DNA of 64,000 nucleotides, from the NCBI GenBank assembly GCA_003254905.1, contig QANU01108797.1, positions 42,750-106,749 on the forward strand, read 5' to 3'. The translations under genes were made by a program, and so were the position numbers. This DNA is from Nissolia schottii (lineage: Eukaryota > Streptophyta > Magnoliopsida > Fabales > Fabaceae). The notes beneath the pieces were generated by a model, which saw only the letters and a list, made by a program, of their open reading frames with translations, made no database searches and had not been told where the DNA came from. Below are positions 37,466 to 50,114 of this stretch, piece by piece; within the stretch, counting starts at the first letter, position 1; each line of letters starts with the position of its first letter.

Positions 37466-40400
37466 TGGATTGCGTTGGTGGCATTGATAGCATTTCTGTT
37501 GTGGTCTTTGATCCTCTACAAGAACAGGCTTACGCTAAAATCAAAGCAGAGGGGTGGGAATATTCAGTTTCCATTAGGCAGTCTTGGATGGCCTTTCGTT
37601 GGAGAAACCGTGGAGTTTGTTTCTTGTGCTTACTCTGATCGCCCTGAGAGCTTCATGGACAAGCGCCGCCTCCTGTAAGTTAATATTGCACTTCACTTCA
37701 CTTTACTTTTTAGTTCAGCTTGATTCATGTATAAGCTTGATTCATGGAACACCACTGATCTGAGTTGGACTTTGAAGTTTGATGATGCTTTTAGTGTGTG
37801 TGACCAAGAGTTGAATCTATAGATTTATATGTTGTGTTTTTTGCAAACTTGCAGGTATGGAAAGGTGTTTAAGTCACACATATTTGGTAGTCCCACAATT
37901 GTTTCCACAGATGCAGATGTCAACAGATTCATACTGCAGAGTGATTCTAAGGTTTTTGTTCCTTCTTACCCCAAATCTCTCACTGAGTTGATGGGGAAGT
38001 CTTCTATTCTGCTCATCAATGGAAGCCTTCACAGGAGGATACATGGACTCATTGGGGCTTTCTTCAAGTCTCAGATGCTCAAGGCTCAGATTACAAGGGA
38101 CATGGAGAAGTATGTGAAAGAATCAATGGCAAATTGGGGGGAGGATTGCCCCATTTACATACAAGATGAAACCAAAAAGGTTACTTCTTCCTTTTCAATT
38201 TAACTCTCCATTTTGGGTTAGCACATAAATTGAGTAACAAATAAATGTTGTTAGTTGTAATACAAAATTCTCTGAATGAATGAATGAAATTTATCCCATT
38301 ACCACTTCATTTCATCTAACCATCTAGTGATTTCTGTTAACGATTCTGGCAGAAGTTTTTTTGGCTGAATAGTTTTACTTAGATTCATGATAACTTCTGC
38401 AAGAATTGTACAACATTGGAAACGACATTAGCTATTATGCTCTCTTAGAAGATGCTAACAAGTACTTCTTATTTTCTGCCTCCAGATTGCATTTCAAGTT
38501 CTAGTCAAGGCATTGATTAGTTTGGAGCCAGGTGAAGAAATGGAGCTTCTAAAGAAACATTTTCAAGAATTCATCTCTGGCCTTATGTCTTTACCAATAA
38601 ACCTACCAGGAACTCAACTTTATCAATCTTTACAGGCAAGTCCATTTGTTGGACTAAGATCCTCTAATTTTCATTTTGAACACGAACATGTCTTGTTATC
38701 GTGTTATGAGAGAGACAATCACACGCAAATAAGTAAAGTCCTCTCAAAATTTGTAAGGCATAATTTAAATGTTTTAATCTTTCTAATTTCTCGTAACATG
38801 ACATGATCATGTTCAAAATGAACATCAGAAGATCCAAATTTTCATTTATTAGAGATTTCTTGGATTTGGACCCTCTCGTGTTCAAAATATGCTCGGTCAT
38901 GTTAGGGGAGAGAAAGACATACATTTGAATTGGGGAAAAATTCCTTTATACTTTATAGAGTAAAAAGTACCATGCACCATATGAGGGTATGTGCCATTGA
39001 TCATTATTGACAAAAGAAAAAGTGATGGAGAGAGAAGAATGATTAATGGTGTATACCCCATGTAGTGCATGGTTCATTTTACTCCATGGAGTATAAAAGA
39101 ATTTCTCTTGAATTGGTTCCTACCACTTTTAAGAGAATTCCACTTATCCAAAGTCTTATGTCCTTCTCTTTCTTAACATGACCGGACATGGTTATTTTTT
39201 ACATGAGAGGATACAAATTTAGATTTCTTTCTTTTACTACAAGTATATACATTATGTGCTGATGACTTAGCTTTTGGTTTTAGGCAAAAAAGAAAATGGT
39301 GAAAATAGTGCATAGAACAATCCAAGCTAGAAGGAACAGTGGCATCACCAAAGTTCCAAGAGATGTGGTGGATGTGCTTCTTAACGATGCAAGTGAGGAA
39401 TTAAGTGATGATATGATAGCAGATAATGTTATTGATATGATGATTCCAGGAGAGGACTCAGTGCCAGTTCTTATGACTCTAGCTACAAAGTATCTATCAG
39501 AATGTCCAGCTGCTTTGCAACAATTAACTGTATGTTGTATATCTTTTCAAGCAATCAATTCCCATGACACTAGTAGAGAAAGTATCGTGTGGTCGCAAAG
39601 CATAACTGAAATTATATTCTCCTCGTATTTAGAGTAACATTTTAGATAAGTAGAAGAAGTATTTAAAATTAAAATGTCACTTTATAAGTTAAAAGAGCAT
39701 AATCTTACTTGATGCTCCGTAAACACCCAATAATTTCTCTTACCGAAAATCATAAACATTGCTTAACTCATATTAGTCTTAATCATTATGTATTGGTTAA
39801 TTAGTGGCTATTCATAGGGGTCCTTAATGGTCTAATCTTAAAAGTAGAGCATCTTTTTGATTTTTTTCATTATATAATATCATATTTTGTAACAACTATT
39901 TTCTCTTTTCCTCTATGTTCTCAAAGATTTTGAATTTTCCTTAGACAAAGACACAATTGTCTAGTATAGGTTTGTCGTTGCTATAGTAGCTAACTAGCTA
40001 TGTGGTAGAGCACTCAAAAAATAGAAATTCTTGAGTAGTAATTAAGTGCTACATTAAATTTGCTCTATATTACATAATAAATGACATTATAGTCATAAAT
40101 GATGGATTCTTCCATAATAAAGATTGAAATATCGTTTATTACGTAGTCTAAAACATATTCAAATATATTGATGTGCTACATGTTGAACGGGATTCCTTTC
40201 ATTAATTATTGGTAGACAATCAAAAGTCTTAATGGTAGATACGAATGGATATTTTTTGTCTTCCCATTTTGAAAAGCCTTGGAGTAATCCTTTTTTCTTG
40301 TGGTATATCATATCATATTTTTTAAGAAAATCTCAGAACTAAATCTCAGAACTAAGTTTTTGTCATCTGATTTTCTATGATCCACAGGAGGAAAATATGA

Positions 40401-43400
40401 AGCTTAAGAAACACAAAGATCAGCTTGGGGAGCCCTTGTGTTGGAGTGATTACTTATCATTGCCATTTACTCAAAAAGTAAGGCAAACTTATGGCTCCAC
40501 ATAAATAATAAAACCAAAAATGGTTCATAGTTTTTATATCTAACTTATTGTATGTTCTACTTATATATATACAGGTCACGACAGAAACTTTGAGAATGGG
40601 AAATATTATAATTGGTGTTATGAGGAAGGCCATAAAAGATGTTGAAATTAAAGGGTACTTAATACCAAAAGGGTGGTGTGTTTTTGCAAATTTCAGATCA
40701 GTTCATCTAGATGACAAAAACTATGACTGGCCCTATCAATTCAATCCATGGAGGTGGCAAGTAAGAGGAAATCCCTTAATTGTTAAATTTCTTTTAGATT
40801 TTTCATTTGTATGTTATTTGTTTAGCTTTTAAGTGATTTAATTGGTGGGGAATTCAGGACAAAGACATGAGTAATTGCAATTTCACTCCTTTTGGAGGAG
40901 GACAAAGGTTGTGCCCTGGCCTTGACTTGTCTAGACTTGAAGCTTCTATCTTCCTACACCACTTTGTTACTCAATTCAGGTAATTATTCTAGCCTCGTGT
41001 TTGTTAGGAAGGTAAAAATTATGATTTAGGGTAAAATTGGAGTAAAAGTTTTAAGAAATGTGTGCTTTTTTATGTGTACGTACAAATCATAAGTCTCAAA
41101 TAAAAAAGTAAAGAAATATAAAAAATGTATAAGGTGTCAATTGAGTAAGACCTTTTAGGTTAGTCTTTGGTCAAAGTAGTTCAATCTACTCTTAGAATAT
41201 GTCTAAAGGAGGGTTCCAAAGCATTTTTCTGACATTTTACACTTTCGCTTTGACAATTATTTTTTTTACAACTCTCTGAATATCACTCATTTTTATTACT
41301 AATTACATAACTCTCTTCCAATCTTTGCTCATATTTTCTATTTTTTTTTCAAACAAATTCTACTCATTTTTTATTTAAAAAAAAATTGGATAAATCAATT
41401 CAATTCTTTTTTCTAATTACTTGCAAAATTCTAATTTTACTCAAAATCCAAATACCCAAAATTCTCAATCTCTTAACCCTCAAAATCCAAATCCAAATTA
41501 CCAAATTTCACACTTCTTCCAAAATCAAAACCTTCAAAATTCTAATTTCCATGTTCCTTCTTCCAATATTCATTTTCCTATTTTTTTTCACATAGTCAAA
41601 ATTCATAAACACCTCAATATCCATACCCCACTACATTTAACCCATCGATTGAAAATATGAACACATCTTCTTTCCCATTTCAAACCCAATTTGGATTCCC
41701 TTTATTAGTGCCAACCGGTGTTGGTGGGTCGTCTGACTCATCTCACCAAACTCCGATAAATTCGACTTTGAGTTCACGATATTCAGAGTTTACCAACAAT
41801 GTTGGACTAGAAGATATTGACATTGACCTCAATGAAGAGGTATTTTAAGATCACAAGGAAGAGGAGTGTTCATTGGCAATGGGAAGAGGATGAGCTGCTA
41901 ATAAGTGCATGGTTGAATGTGTCTAACGATCCTTTAGTTGGTACTGACCAAAAGGGTGACGCATTTTGGAAACAAATCCTTGCATATTGCCAGGAAAACA
42001 ATCCTGACTTGAAAAAAGGGGTGGATGGAGTCAAGAAACGGTGGCATAAGATCAACTAGCTGGTTCAAGGATTTGCTACTTGCCACAATCATGCATCTCA
42101 AATATAAGGAGTGGTTCCAAACAATAGCGATATAATGGAATTGACTCATAAACTCTATTTTACAAAAATCAAGAAGAAATTCATTTTTGAACAACACTGG
42201 AATATGCTCCGGAATGAACCAAATTGGAATTGGAGATTCCAAGAGGACGAAGATAGGAGCTTCTAGAGTATACTCATCCTTGTCAAATCTAGCAACACCA
42301 ATGGATTAGGATGCTAGTGTAGAGTCTCCATTTCGTCCGATAGGAACCAAAAAAAACCAAGAGGATAAATAAGGAAAAATTGAAAGCGTCTAATGACAAT
42401 GCTAAGGTCAGAAAAATATCTCTCATGGAATAATTTTTAATAGAAAGGATAAGGATAGAGTGTAGGAAAAAATATGATAAGAGAGGAAAACTGACATGCA
42501 AATACTTTATGCAGATACCTCTAATAATATGGGTGAGCGACAAAAACTTTTTATGAGAAGCTTACAGAGAGAGTTGTTGCAAAGTATGCTAATTAAATAT
42601 TGATTGTATTGGTAGAGCATTTCTTTTAAATCAACAATATATTTTAGAATTATTTTTAATAATGTAATGTTTTAATTATGTGATGTTTTCTTATGTATTG
42701 TATTTTATTATTTTATAATGTAATCTTTAAAATTGTTAAAATCGTATTTAAAATTATTTGAAAATCCAACCAACAGTGACGGTGATTTTTTTAAAAAATA
42801 AAAATATACATTTAAACAACTTTAAACCATTTTATTTTTACTAAGGTGATAAAATCATAACAATATTTACGTGTTATTTTTAAAATGGACAAATTTGGGA
42901 TGTTCTAAATAATTGTAGGGAAAATTTATATTTTATATACAACTAAGAAATCAAACTGCTAGTGATAGTATGTAGCCAAAGAAAAAGGAAACGGCAAAAA
43001 TAAAGAGAAAGAAATTACCTGCTAATGATAGTATAAACAAAGAGACATCGTTTGCTTCACTTGGCATAGATTTTGATTTTTTTTTTTATTGGAAGTTGAA
43101 CAAAATTATAATTGCCACAGTAAGTATTTTATGTATAATTGCCATAAAAAATCTTAATATAGTTTCTAAAAATTGAAGATATCAATTTAATTAATCACTT
43201 TTAAAATTATCGACTTATTTGTCCTTAAAAAAAAATCAGGGCGATATTTTTATTTTCTCAAAATCTACTAAAAGTTTAAAAAAAATTTTTTTTTTATGAA
43301 AAGTTTTTCACCTTTAACTCATAAAAAAACATCTAATAAAACTAATCAGTGTAAAACTAACTGTCGCCAAATAGTCGTTGAAAACTAGCCGTTGTGAAAA

Positions 43401-46400
43401 GACTTATAAATATAGATCACCATTCTTCCATACTTGCTCATAATTTTTCCTCTTCCATATTGATCACGTCATATTCCGTCATCTTTCAATCCTCTGAAAA
43501 CACTTTTTTACTTATATCCATTACTAAATTCCGTAACTTCAAATGACTGAAAACTCTAATAAACCCAAATACACTTCTTTTGACAACATGTTTAACGATG
43601 CTTTGTACAATGATTTAAACGAACCCAATAACATGTATGTGGATGGATTGAGGAGTTCTTATTGGAAGATGATGAAGACGAAGACGAGAGTTCTTCCTCC
43701 ACTTCTCGTAGGTCGATAGATAGAGCTCACAAAGCAGGACATGAATGTCTTTTTCAAGACTACTTTGCACCTACTCTAGTGTACCCTCATGAGACATTTC
43801 GGTCAAGGTTCCAAATAGTAAGAGTTCTCTTCCTTCGCATAGTGAATGCCCTCTCAAATGTTGATCCATATTTTTAGCAAAAGGTCAATGCCACAGGGAG
43901 GGAAGGCTTATCCCCTTTGCAAAAATGCACGGCTTCCATGCATATGTTGGCGTACCGAGTATCAGCTGATGGCGTTGATGATTATGTGCAGATAGGCAAC
44001 ACCACAACATCAACGGGGGTCATGACCGGCGCATACGGGACCACGACCCCTAGCAAGCCTCGCGTAACCAAATTTTTTTTAGAAAAACGGACATAGTTTC
44101 CTTTGAATATAGGATTATCCCAACAAAGAAAACAAACACCTAATATCAATTCACAACTTAATAAATCCATTCACAAATCCAAGAGTTTTTCAAACAAAAG
44201 AAAACATAGTAGTTTGCAAGTTTAAAATAATTCTTAAGTTGCATATTTAAATCTCAATCAACAAAAAACTACAAGACCACGAAAGCGAGAATCAGTCGGA
44301 TCCTGCTTGTGGGTTTACTGGAGCGTTCTAAGACCAGAAAATACAATAGATTAGAAATGAGCACAACCTAGTATAAGTTGGGCTCACCACAAGGAGAAAA
44401 TCCTTTGCAATCTAAGAGGCAGGAGGAATGGAACTCGGACTTGCACCTATATTTGAAAGGGGAAAACAACGAAGGGTGAGTTTGGAAACTCAGTGGTAGC
44501 TAGATGTAATTATAGCACACAAGAGACAAGTAAAAGGTTATGATATTTACAATACATGTATCAAATAGAAAATATTCTTTTTAGTTTTAACATAAACTTT
44601 CCATAAACCACATATTCAAGGAATTCCATTATGTCAGGATATAATATAATATCAACGTGTTAGAGCTGCTACTCTAACACACACTTAACAAACCGAAGAC
44701 ATATTGATTTCAACGTTTCGGGCTAGTATGATATTTCTCTTACTAGTGATGGTATATAACCAGAATGTGGCCTCCGTACCGGGCTAGTATGATATGTCCC
44801 TTACTAGCCAAGGCATAAGTCATGATGCACCAAGTCCAATGCCTACTGTCGTTGGCTATATATCCTGTCAGGACTTCATCCTAAACTATTTTCTAATACT
44901 AAATATTCCCTTCAGATAGAATCCATTCATGAATCAAAACTAATCCAATCATTATTTTCTCGGCATCTTAATCACAAAGCATTGGTTTCCAGAATGATCA
45001 TAACATTATCAATGTAAAACAATATGTGGTAAATGATTTTTCATGCAATGATTAATAGGTCTTGTCCCATGTGTTAGTTCATAAAAGACCTTCCTTTCAA
45101 AAACATATAATTCACATTTCTTCCCAAAATGTCCAAAGGTCTCAACAAAATCATTTCTTCAATTTCTCAAAATAACCAAATCAATTCTCACAACACTTTC
45201 AAAAATACATTTTCAACTCACATATATACACACATATATTAATATAAGAAAATAAACTACAATTACAACTAACTACTCACAACACAAGCCTCAGGGAGGT
45301 GGAGAAGTTGATTTACGGATTGGCTGGAACTTAGGGATAACTGCCGGAGCCTCCTAACGCTTTAGATAAGACAAGAAGGTCATGGGTTAGGATCAATTTA
45401 ACCCAAACCACTACTATTCACAAAATCTCAACCTAGGGTTTCAAGAAATCAAATCATAGACTTGAATAATCAAGTACCCAACTCAATCACAACACCAACA
45501 AAAGATTTAAGTTAAGAAATTACCTTTGATGACCCAAGAGAAGGGAAGGGTAGCCCTAGGATCACCACCAAAACTCCAAGAGAGCTCCAATGGTGGTTCT
45601 AGAGAGAGAGAGAGAGAGAGAGAAAGGAAGGATGATGGTGATAATGAAGTTGAAGCGAAGGATTTGAAGTGATATAGGAGGTTTGGGAAGGATTTGCTGT
45701 TAGGGTTGTAGGTTTTCTAGAGAGAAAGAGGAGAAAATGAGATTAGAGAGAGCGGACTCAACAGAAATGAGCTTTTCGCTTGTTTAAAACGCCCATAGAC
45801 ACGAGTCATTTGAATGACTTAGTTGTGTCATTCGAATGACCTGTCCTTGGAACCCAAAAATCGCAAATAAATCAAGTCATTCAAATGACCTATGAAGTCA
45901 GTCGAATGACTCAATTTTTTTGGCCTTAGATACAAATTTTTTAGTATTCATTTGAATGACACTTATTGTTATTTGAATGAATGAGCCCTGAAATTGAAAT
46001 ATCAGTTGAAAATTGTTTCAAACTAAGCAAAAATCAATGTTTTGAAGAACTAAGTAAATAGATAGATAAAAAGCTAATTAAAATGAAATAAACTTGAATT
46101 GTATATGTATATAAAATAATTGTTTTAAGTTATTGGGACATAACAGAGACACACAACTTCCTTAGCATGATGGGTAGCACCGATTGCATGCACTGGTAGT
46201 GGAAAAATTTCCCAAAAGCATGGGAAAGTATGTATATGAGTGGTTACCATGGGGTTGCAACCGTAGTTCTCAAAATTGTGGCTTCATCTGACCTTTGGAT
46301 ATGTCATGCATGTTTTGGAGTTGTTGGCTCGAATAACAATATCAATGTGTTAGACCGTCCATTGGTGTTTGACAATGTTTTGAACGGTCGTACTCTAAAG

Positions 46401-47952
46401 TAAATTACGCTATTAATGGTAACAATTATACTATGGAGTATTATTTATCAGATGGTATAAATCTTGAGTGGTCAACATTCGTCAAGATAATCATTGAATC
46501 CGCTAGGTGAAAAGTGAAAGTTATTTGCGCAACGTCAAGAAATTCAACGAAAGGACATGAAGCGAGCGCTCGTAGTGCTGCAAGCTCGCTTCGCAATTAT
46601 ATGTGACCCAACTCGATTCTAGGAGAAGCAGCAGCTTGCAAACATCATGAGAGCATGCATCATATTTAGATAATATGATTGTTGATGATGAGAGAGAAAC
46701 ATATGTAGAAAACTTTCCCCAACCTTCCTCTTATGATGATTTGGACAACGGCGACATATCACAATTGGAGTTAGGTGATGAAAATTTTGCTCCATACGAG
46801 AGGTTTATTCAAAGGAATGTCTAGTTTCGTGATAAACAAAAGCAACAACTAAAGGAAGACTTGGTGAAACATATATGACAATTTCACAATTTCACAATGC
46901 TCATCATCAAGTATAGTTTTTCAATTATACAATGTTGTTGGTTACATTTATGTTATGCATTATTGTTCATCAAGTATAGTTTTTAGGATTTATGATTTTT
47001 CAATTACACAATGTTGTTGGTCACATTTCATCATGCATTTTGTTAATAATATCACATTTTTAAAATATATTGAAGGCTAATATTAGTTGGAAAAATATAA
47101 TTAGTTTGAAATTTATTGCATTTTAACTTTTGAAAAATATACGAAATCGACCACAAAAAAATATTGTATAATACAAGATACAATATAAGGTATTAATATT
47201 GTTAAAAAAAATTCAACAAATTAGTTTAATATTTTTATCCAATCCAAAAAAAATTATATAATACAAAATATTTTCATAAATATGTTTAATTTATCTTTAT
47301 TTTAATTTAAAAAATATATGTGAGACTATAATGGAAACTAAGGTTGGTACATCTTATTAGAAAGAAGAGGAAAACTCTTAGTCTGCATTCACTTTTTACG
47401 ACAAAAATGAGGTGGATACACTTTTAAGATTGCTGGAGCCCAAAACAGAACCAAAATTAGTCCCTCTATTGCACATGCTCTTAAAGCCCAACATCCCAAA
47501 TGCCAAACTTCAATATCTAGCCCAAGTCATTTAAGGCCAAAGCAAAACTTAATGCTAAATTTCCATCTGATCCTAACTTTTCGTGAATAAAATAATATGT
47601 TAAACACTCTTCTAGAAATATTATAATGATTCTTGAAAGTTTCTGAAAGTCAAGATTAATGACATGCCATGCTATTGCATTTTTTAAATCTTAATCATCC
47701 TGCAATTTTTTTATGCTTTTATTTAACAATTATAAACTCTGAAGTATCCTTTACTCCGCTTTGCATGTTTCAAACTTTTAATTAAATGAAAGAAAAATAG
47801 TTTTAATGATGCCATTCAATGACTGTTAGACATCTTAAAGGTTATTGTTTCATATATGCAGATGGTATGCTGAAGAAGATACAATAGTGAACTTCCCTAC
47901 TGTAAGAATGAAAAGGAGGATGCCTATCTTGGTAAGGAGAGTGGAATCTTGA
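37466..47952 (+). CDS. CYP90D1: Cytochrome P450, CYP90D type (brassinosteroid C-23 hydroxylase)
   Basis: Eight exons: 37466-37674 (start missing), 37855-38179, 38486-38635, 39284-39529, 40388-40477, 40575-40760, 40858-40979, 47862-47952. All phases join, giving 472 visible residues against about 490 for CYP90D1, so only a few N-terminal residues are lost beside the N at 37463. Features: N-terminal membrane helix (about 1-18), hinge [14 protein letters not shown]-helix PGEDS (283-287), K-helix ETLR (344-347), FNPWRW, and the haem loop [10 protein letters not shown] with Cys421. The C-terminus [20 protein letters not shown] closely follows CYP90D1. The family hydroxylates C-23 of brassinosteroid precursors on the ER membrane. 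Intron 3 is GC-AG (CAG/GCAAGT). Intron 7 is 6882 bp and holds nested transposons. CYP90C1 is the closest alternative, but the text fits CYP90D better. Whether the long intron splices efficiently is unknown. Confidence 0.9.
41657..42266 (+). pseudogene. PIF/Harbinger ORF1 (Myb/SANT-like DNA-binding) pseudogene
   Basis: It begins [19 protein letters not shown], then [11 protein letters not shown]. After a frame change it reads [49 protein letters not shown]. This is the tryptophan-rich trihelix/Myb-like domain of Harbinger ORF1 proteins, which help the transposase bind DNA. After the stop the same frame continues [14 protein letters not shown] and [14 protein letters not shown], again as in the family, with several stops. 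Non-functional. Confidence 0.7.
43543..46840 (+). pseudogene. PIF/Harbinger transposase pseudogene, interrupted
   Basis: The first part (43543 to about 44000) starts [17 protein letters not shown] and reaches [39 protein letters not shown] and [11 protein letters not shown], after several stops and frameshifts. The second part resumes at about 46160 with [12 protein letters not shown] (first catalytic Asp region), then [20 protein letters not shown] and [17 protein letters not shown]. About 40 residues between the parts are missing, so the interruption also deleted sequence or the host had already decayed. In the GSNN-D-INV motif the expected Asp is Asn here. Confidence 0.75.
44005..46145 (-). 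mobile_element. LTR-like insertion (probable solo LTR) within the Harbinger relic
   Basis: About 2.1 kb of non-coding sequence separates the two halves of the transposase. Read on the minus strand it begins TGTTATGTCCC at 46145. It contains a leader-like stretch (CT repeats, then splice-like TCATCAAAGGTAATTT near 45520) and finishes near 44010-44060 with GGCTTGCTAGGGGTCGTGGT and GCGCCGGTCATGACC, which resembles the 3' end of Ty3/gypsy-type LTRs. No internal protein is present, so a solo LTR is likely. A target-site duplication was not found and the 44.0 kb edge is uncertain. Confidence 0.5.
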
Positions 47953-48935
47953 ATACATATGCCTTGGCCAAAAAGTATGAATGAAATTCTACGGACAAGC
48001 ACAGTGCAATAACAAGTATATGAAAAAGGCATTTACTTTTTAGTCCATTATTGATTAATTTATTTTTTACTTGTTTTATTAATTTAATTAATTACATTTC
48101 AAATTACTATCAATTCAGTCATTCTCTCAAAAAATTAACCGATAATGGTAATATGACACAATTCACACCAGCACCATGTCAACATCATTTCTACTATGTT
48201 GACAAAGTCTATTAGTTTAGTGATAAATACAATAAATTGATCATGATTTAAAATGGAAAAAAACTAAATTGATAAATCAAATAAACACAATTGACTAAAA
48301 CAATTATTTTGTCATATAAAAAATACAAAATGCAATAGAAGAGAACACACGTGTGGGGGGCTTCGAAAGCTTTATTTTTCCCCCTCTTGAATTTAAAAGA
48401 CAACGGAAGGTTTCATCTTTTTGAGGGACCCCTTTAATTAGGCATTTACTTTTCAGCAATTCTCATCTTCCATTTTACCTATAACTAGAATGCATGGAAA
48501 AAACATGGTGATAGTTGATTGAAAGGAAATCATTTCATATTGTTATAAAGTACATTTACCCTTTTTTATTTCTCTCTTCTCTTTTTCGATAACTAGATGT
48601 ACTCAAACTCTAAAATGAGAACACTTATAGAAGTTATATCAAACTTGAAACACTAGAGAAAACTCAACACATTCACCACTTTGAATCAAACACCACTTTG
48701 CAAGAGCTCCGAAACAACACTCTACCACAACCTTGAAGCAAGACTTCTCCCTCTATAGTAAGCCACACACTATTTTGTTCTTTTTCATTTTTTCTCCTTT
48801 TCTTTATAGAAGCGAGGGTGGGAATTAATAATTTGAGTTTAAGGGTCCCATTCCCAAATATTAATGATATTCGAAGTACAATTTGTTGAAAAAAATACAC
48901 ATATATTCAAACGTTAGATGGGGACCCATGATAAG
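47953..48935. other. Downstream of the CYP90D gene, gene-free
   Basis: This includes the P450 3' untranslated region, whose end is not marked by a clear signal, then AT-rich sequence. The 75-codon minus-strand frame at 48673-48900 has no domain. Confidence 0.45.
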
Positions 48936-49332
48936 ACTTGGGTTGAAACCTAAAACCCTAATGCGTCAGACTTGTCAATTGATTTTGGTCGAACCCTTAA
49001 ACCCTAATAGGTTGACCTTGCCAATTGACTCAAGCCAAACCCACCGATTGACTCAGGCCAAACTTGTTGGCTGATTCGATTTGAAACCATAAACCATAAA
49101 CCCTAATAGATTGTCTTAGGCCAAAACCTTAACGAGATGACTTGGGCAAAACCCTAATGGGCTTACTCAATTGGCGCGGGCAATAACTCTAACGGGTCGA
49201 CCTGATCCAAAACCTTAATAGTCTAGCTTAGGCTAAAACCCTAATAGGCCGACTTAGTCCAAAACTTTAATGGGCCAACTCGGGCCAAAACCTTGATAGG
49301 CTGACTCAGACTGAAATTCTAATGGGAAGACT
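48936..49332. repeat. Minisatellite with telomere-like units
   Basis: A degenerate unit of about 30 bp, close to GGCCGACTTAGGCCAAAACCCTAATA, is repeated about twelve times. Many copies contain AAACCCTAA, which equals the plant telomere repeat. The array ends within a few bases of the left end of the composite MULE. Confidence 0.75.
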
Positions 49333-49335
49333 AGG

Positions 49336-49460
49336 GACTTTTTTACTCTTTTGTCCCTGTCACTGGGAAAATTACCAAAATACCCCTGTTTTAAAACATA
49401 ATACATAACTACCCCTGTTTTGGCTGACGTAGACTCCGCGGCACGCGTGGACGTCCACGT
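49336..49460 (+). repeat. Left terminal sequence of the composite MULE
   Basis: It starts GACTTTTTTACTCTTTTG and continues through ATTACCAAAATACCCCTGTT, TTGGCTGACGT and CCGCGGCACGCGTGGACGTC. The reverse complement is found at the right end (57790-57915) with few differences, making long terminal inverted repeats. The outermost base pair that is shared is G/C at 49336 and 57915. Confidence 0.8.
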
Positions 49461-49461
49461 C

Positions 49462-49519
49462 GGATTCGCCAATGCGGTTGGCGAATCCACATCAGATTCG
49501 CCAACGCGGTTGGCGAATC
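49462..49519. repeat. Paired palindromes, left arm
   Basis: Two near-perfect palindromes, 49462-49488 and 49495-49519, each reading GATTCGCCAA-x-GCGGTTGGCGAATC. They are six bases apart and precede a TATATA box-like sequence (49533-49540). Such paired symmetric sites could bind transposase or form cruciforms. Confidence 0.85.
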
Positions 49520-49689
49520 CAACCCGTGTGGCCTATATATTCACTCTCCCCCCATTCTGCCGCGCTCCTCTCATTTTCTGAAATTTCATTATCTCTCTAA
49601 ACACTTTATCTCTCTAGAATTCCAGGTCTTACTAGCTGCCTGTCCCAACCGCTCCCCTGCTTCGGTTCGTACATCAGTCTTGTAAGTTT

Positions 49690-50105
49690 TAACTTACGCA
49701 AAATATATTAGTTTAATTCATAATTCTTTGTAATATTTATTAGTTTATTGTTTAAAGTAATATAATTAGTTTATAAGTAATTTATTAGTTTATTTTTTGT
49801 AAAGTTTATTAGTTTACATCTGTTGTCTGTGTTACTGACAATGTAATATAATTTGTATGTTGTTGCAGTTGTGTAGAATGTTGTTGTTGCATGTGTAAGG
49901 TGGTGTTGTTGTGGTATGTGTGGATTGTTGCTGTTGTATGCATTGATTGTTGCTGTTGTTTGTGGTATTTGTAGAGCATTGATAGTGTATAGATTGTTGT
50001 TGCAGCTGTTGTTGTATGCATAGATTGTTGCTGTTGTATAGAATGGGCACGTTGTATGCGTAAGGTTCTGTTGTTGTGGTATGCTTGGATTGTTGTATAT
50101 ATGGT
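49690..50105 (+). repeat. Leader repeats of the left MULE arm
   Basis: TTTATTAGTTTA-type units (about 49708-49815) are followed by TTG/TGTTGTATG-rich sequence (49861-50100). The corresponding region of the right arm is 56930-57470. The CAA/CAG-rich strand gives glutamine/asparagine/threonine-rich frames that are not regarded as genes. Confidence 0.75.
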
Positions 50106-50114
50106 TGACAGGTA

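Larger units (their letters stand above)
41400..46900 (+). mobile_element. Decayed PIF/Harbinger element in intron 7
   Basis: Two coding relics in the order typical of PIF/Harbinger elements: a Myb/SANT-like ORF1 (41657 to about 42266) and a DDE transposase (43543 to about 46840), both plus strand. The transposase is split by an LTR-like insertion at about 44.0-46.15 kb. The outer boundaries are approximate, because I could not identify terminal inverted repeats or a 3-bp target duplication. Confidence 0.7.
40980..47861 (+). other. Intron 7 of the CYP90D gene, 6.9 kb, transposon-filled
   Basis: Donor TTCAG/GTAATT and acceptor TATATGCAG/ATGG. Exon 7 ends in AG and exon 8 begins with A, completing an arginine codon in phase 2 and restoring the conserved RW of the P450 C-terminus. 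Every other intron of this gene is under 900 bp. The excess is PIF/Harbinger and LTR-like sequence. Confidence 0.85.

Noticed and set aside
40980..41400. CYP90D truncated after exon 7 by a transposon
   Set aside because: The missing last exon ([14 protein letters not shown]) was found at 47862-47952 with a good acceptor and matching phase, so the gene is long rather than broken.
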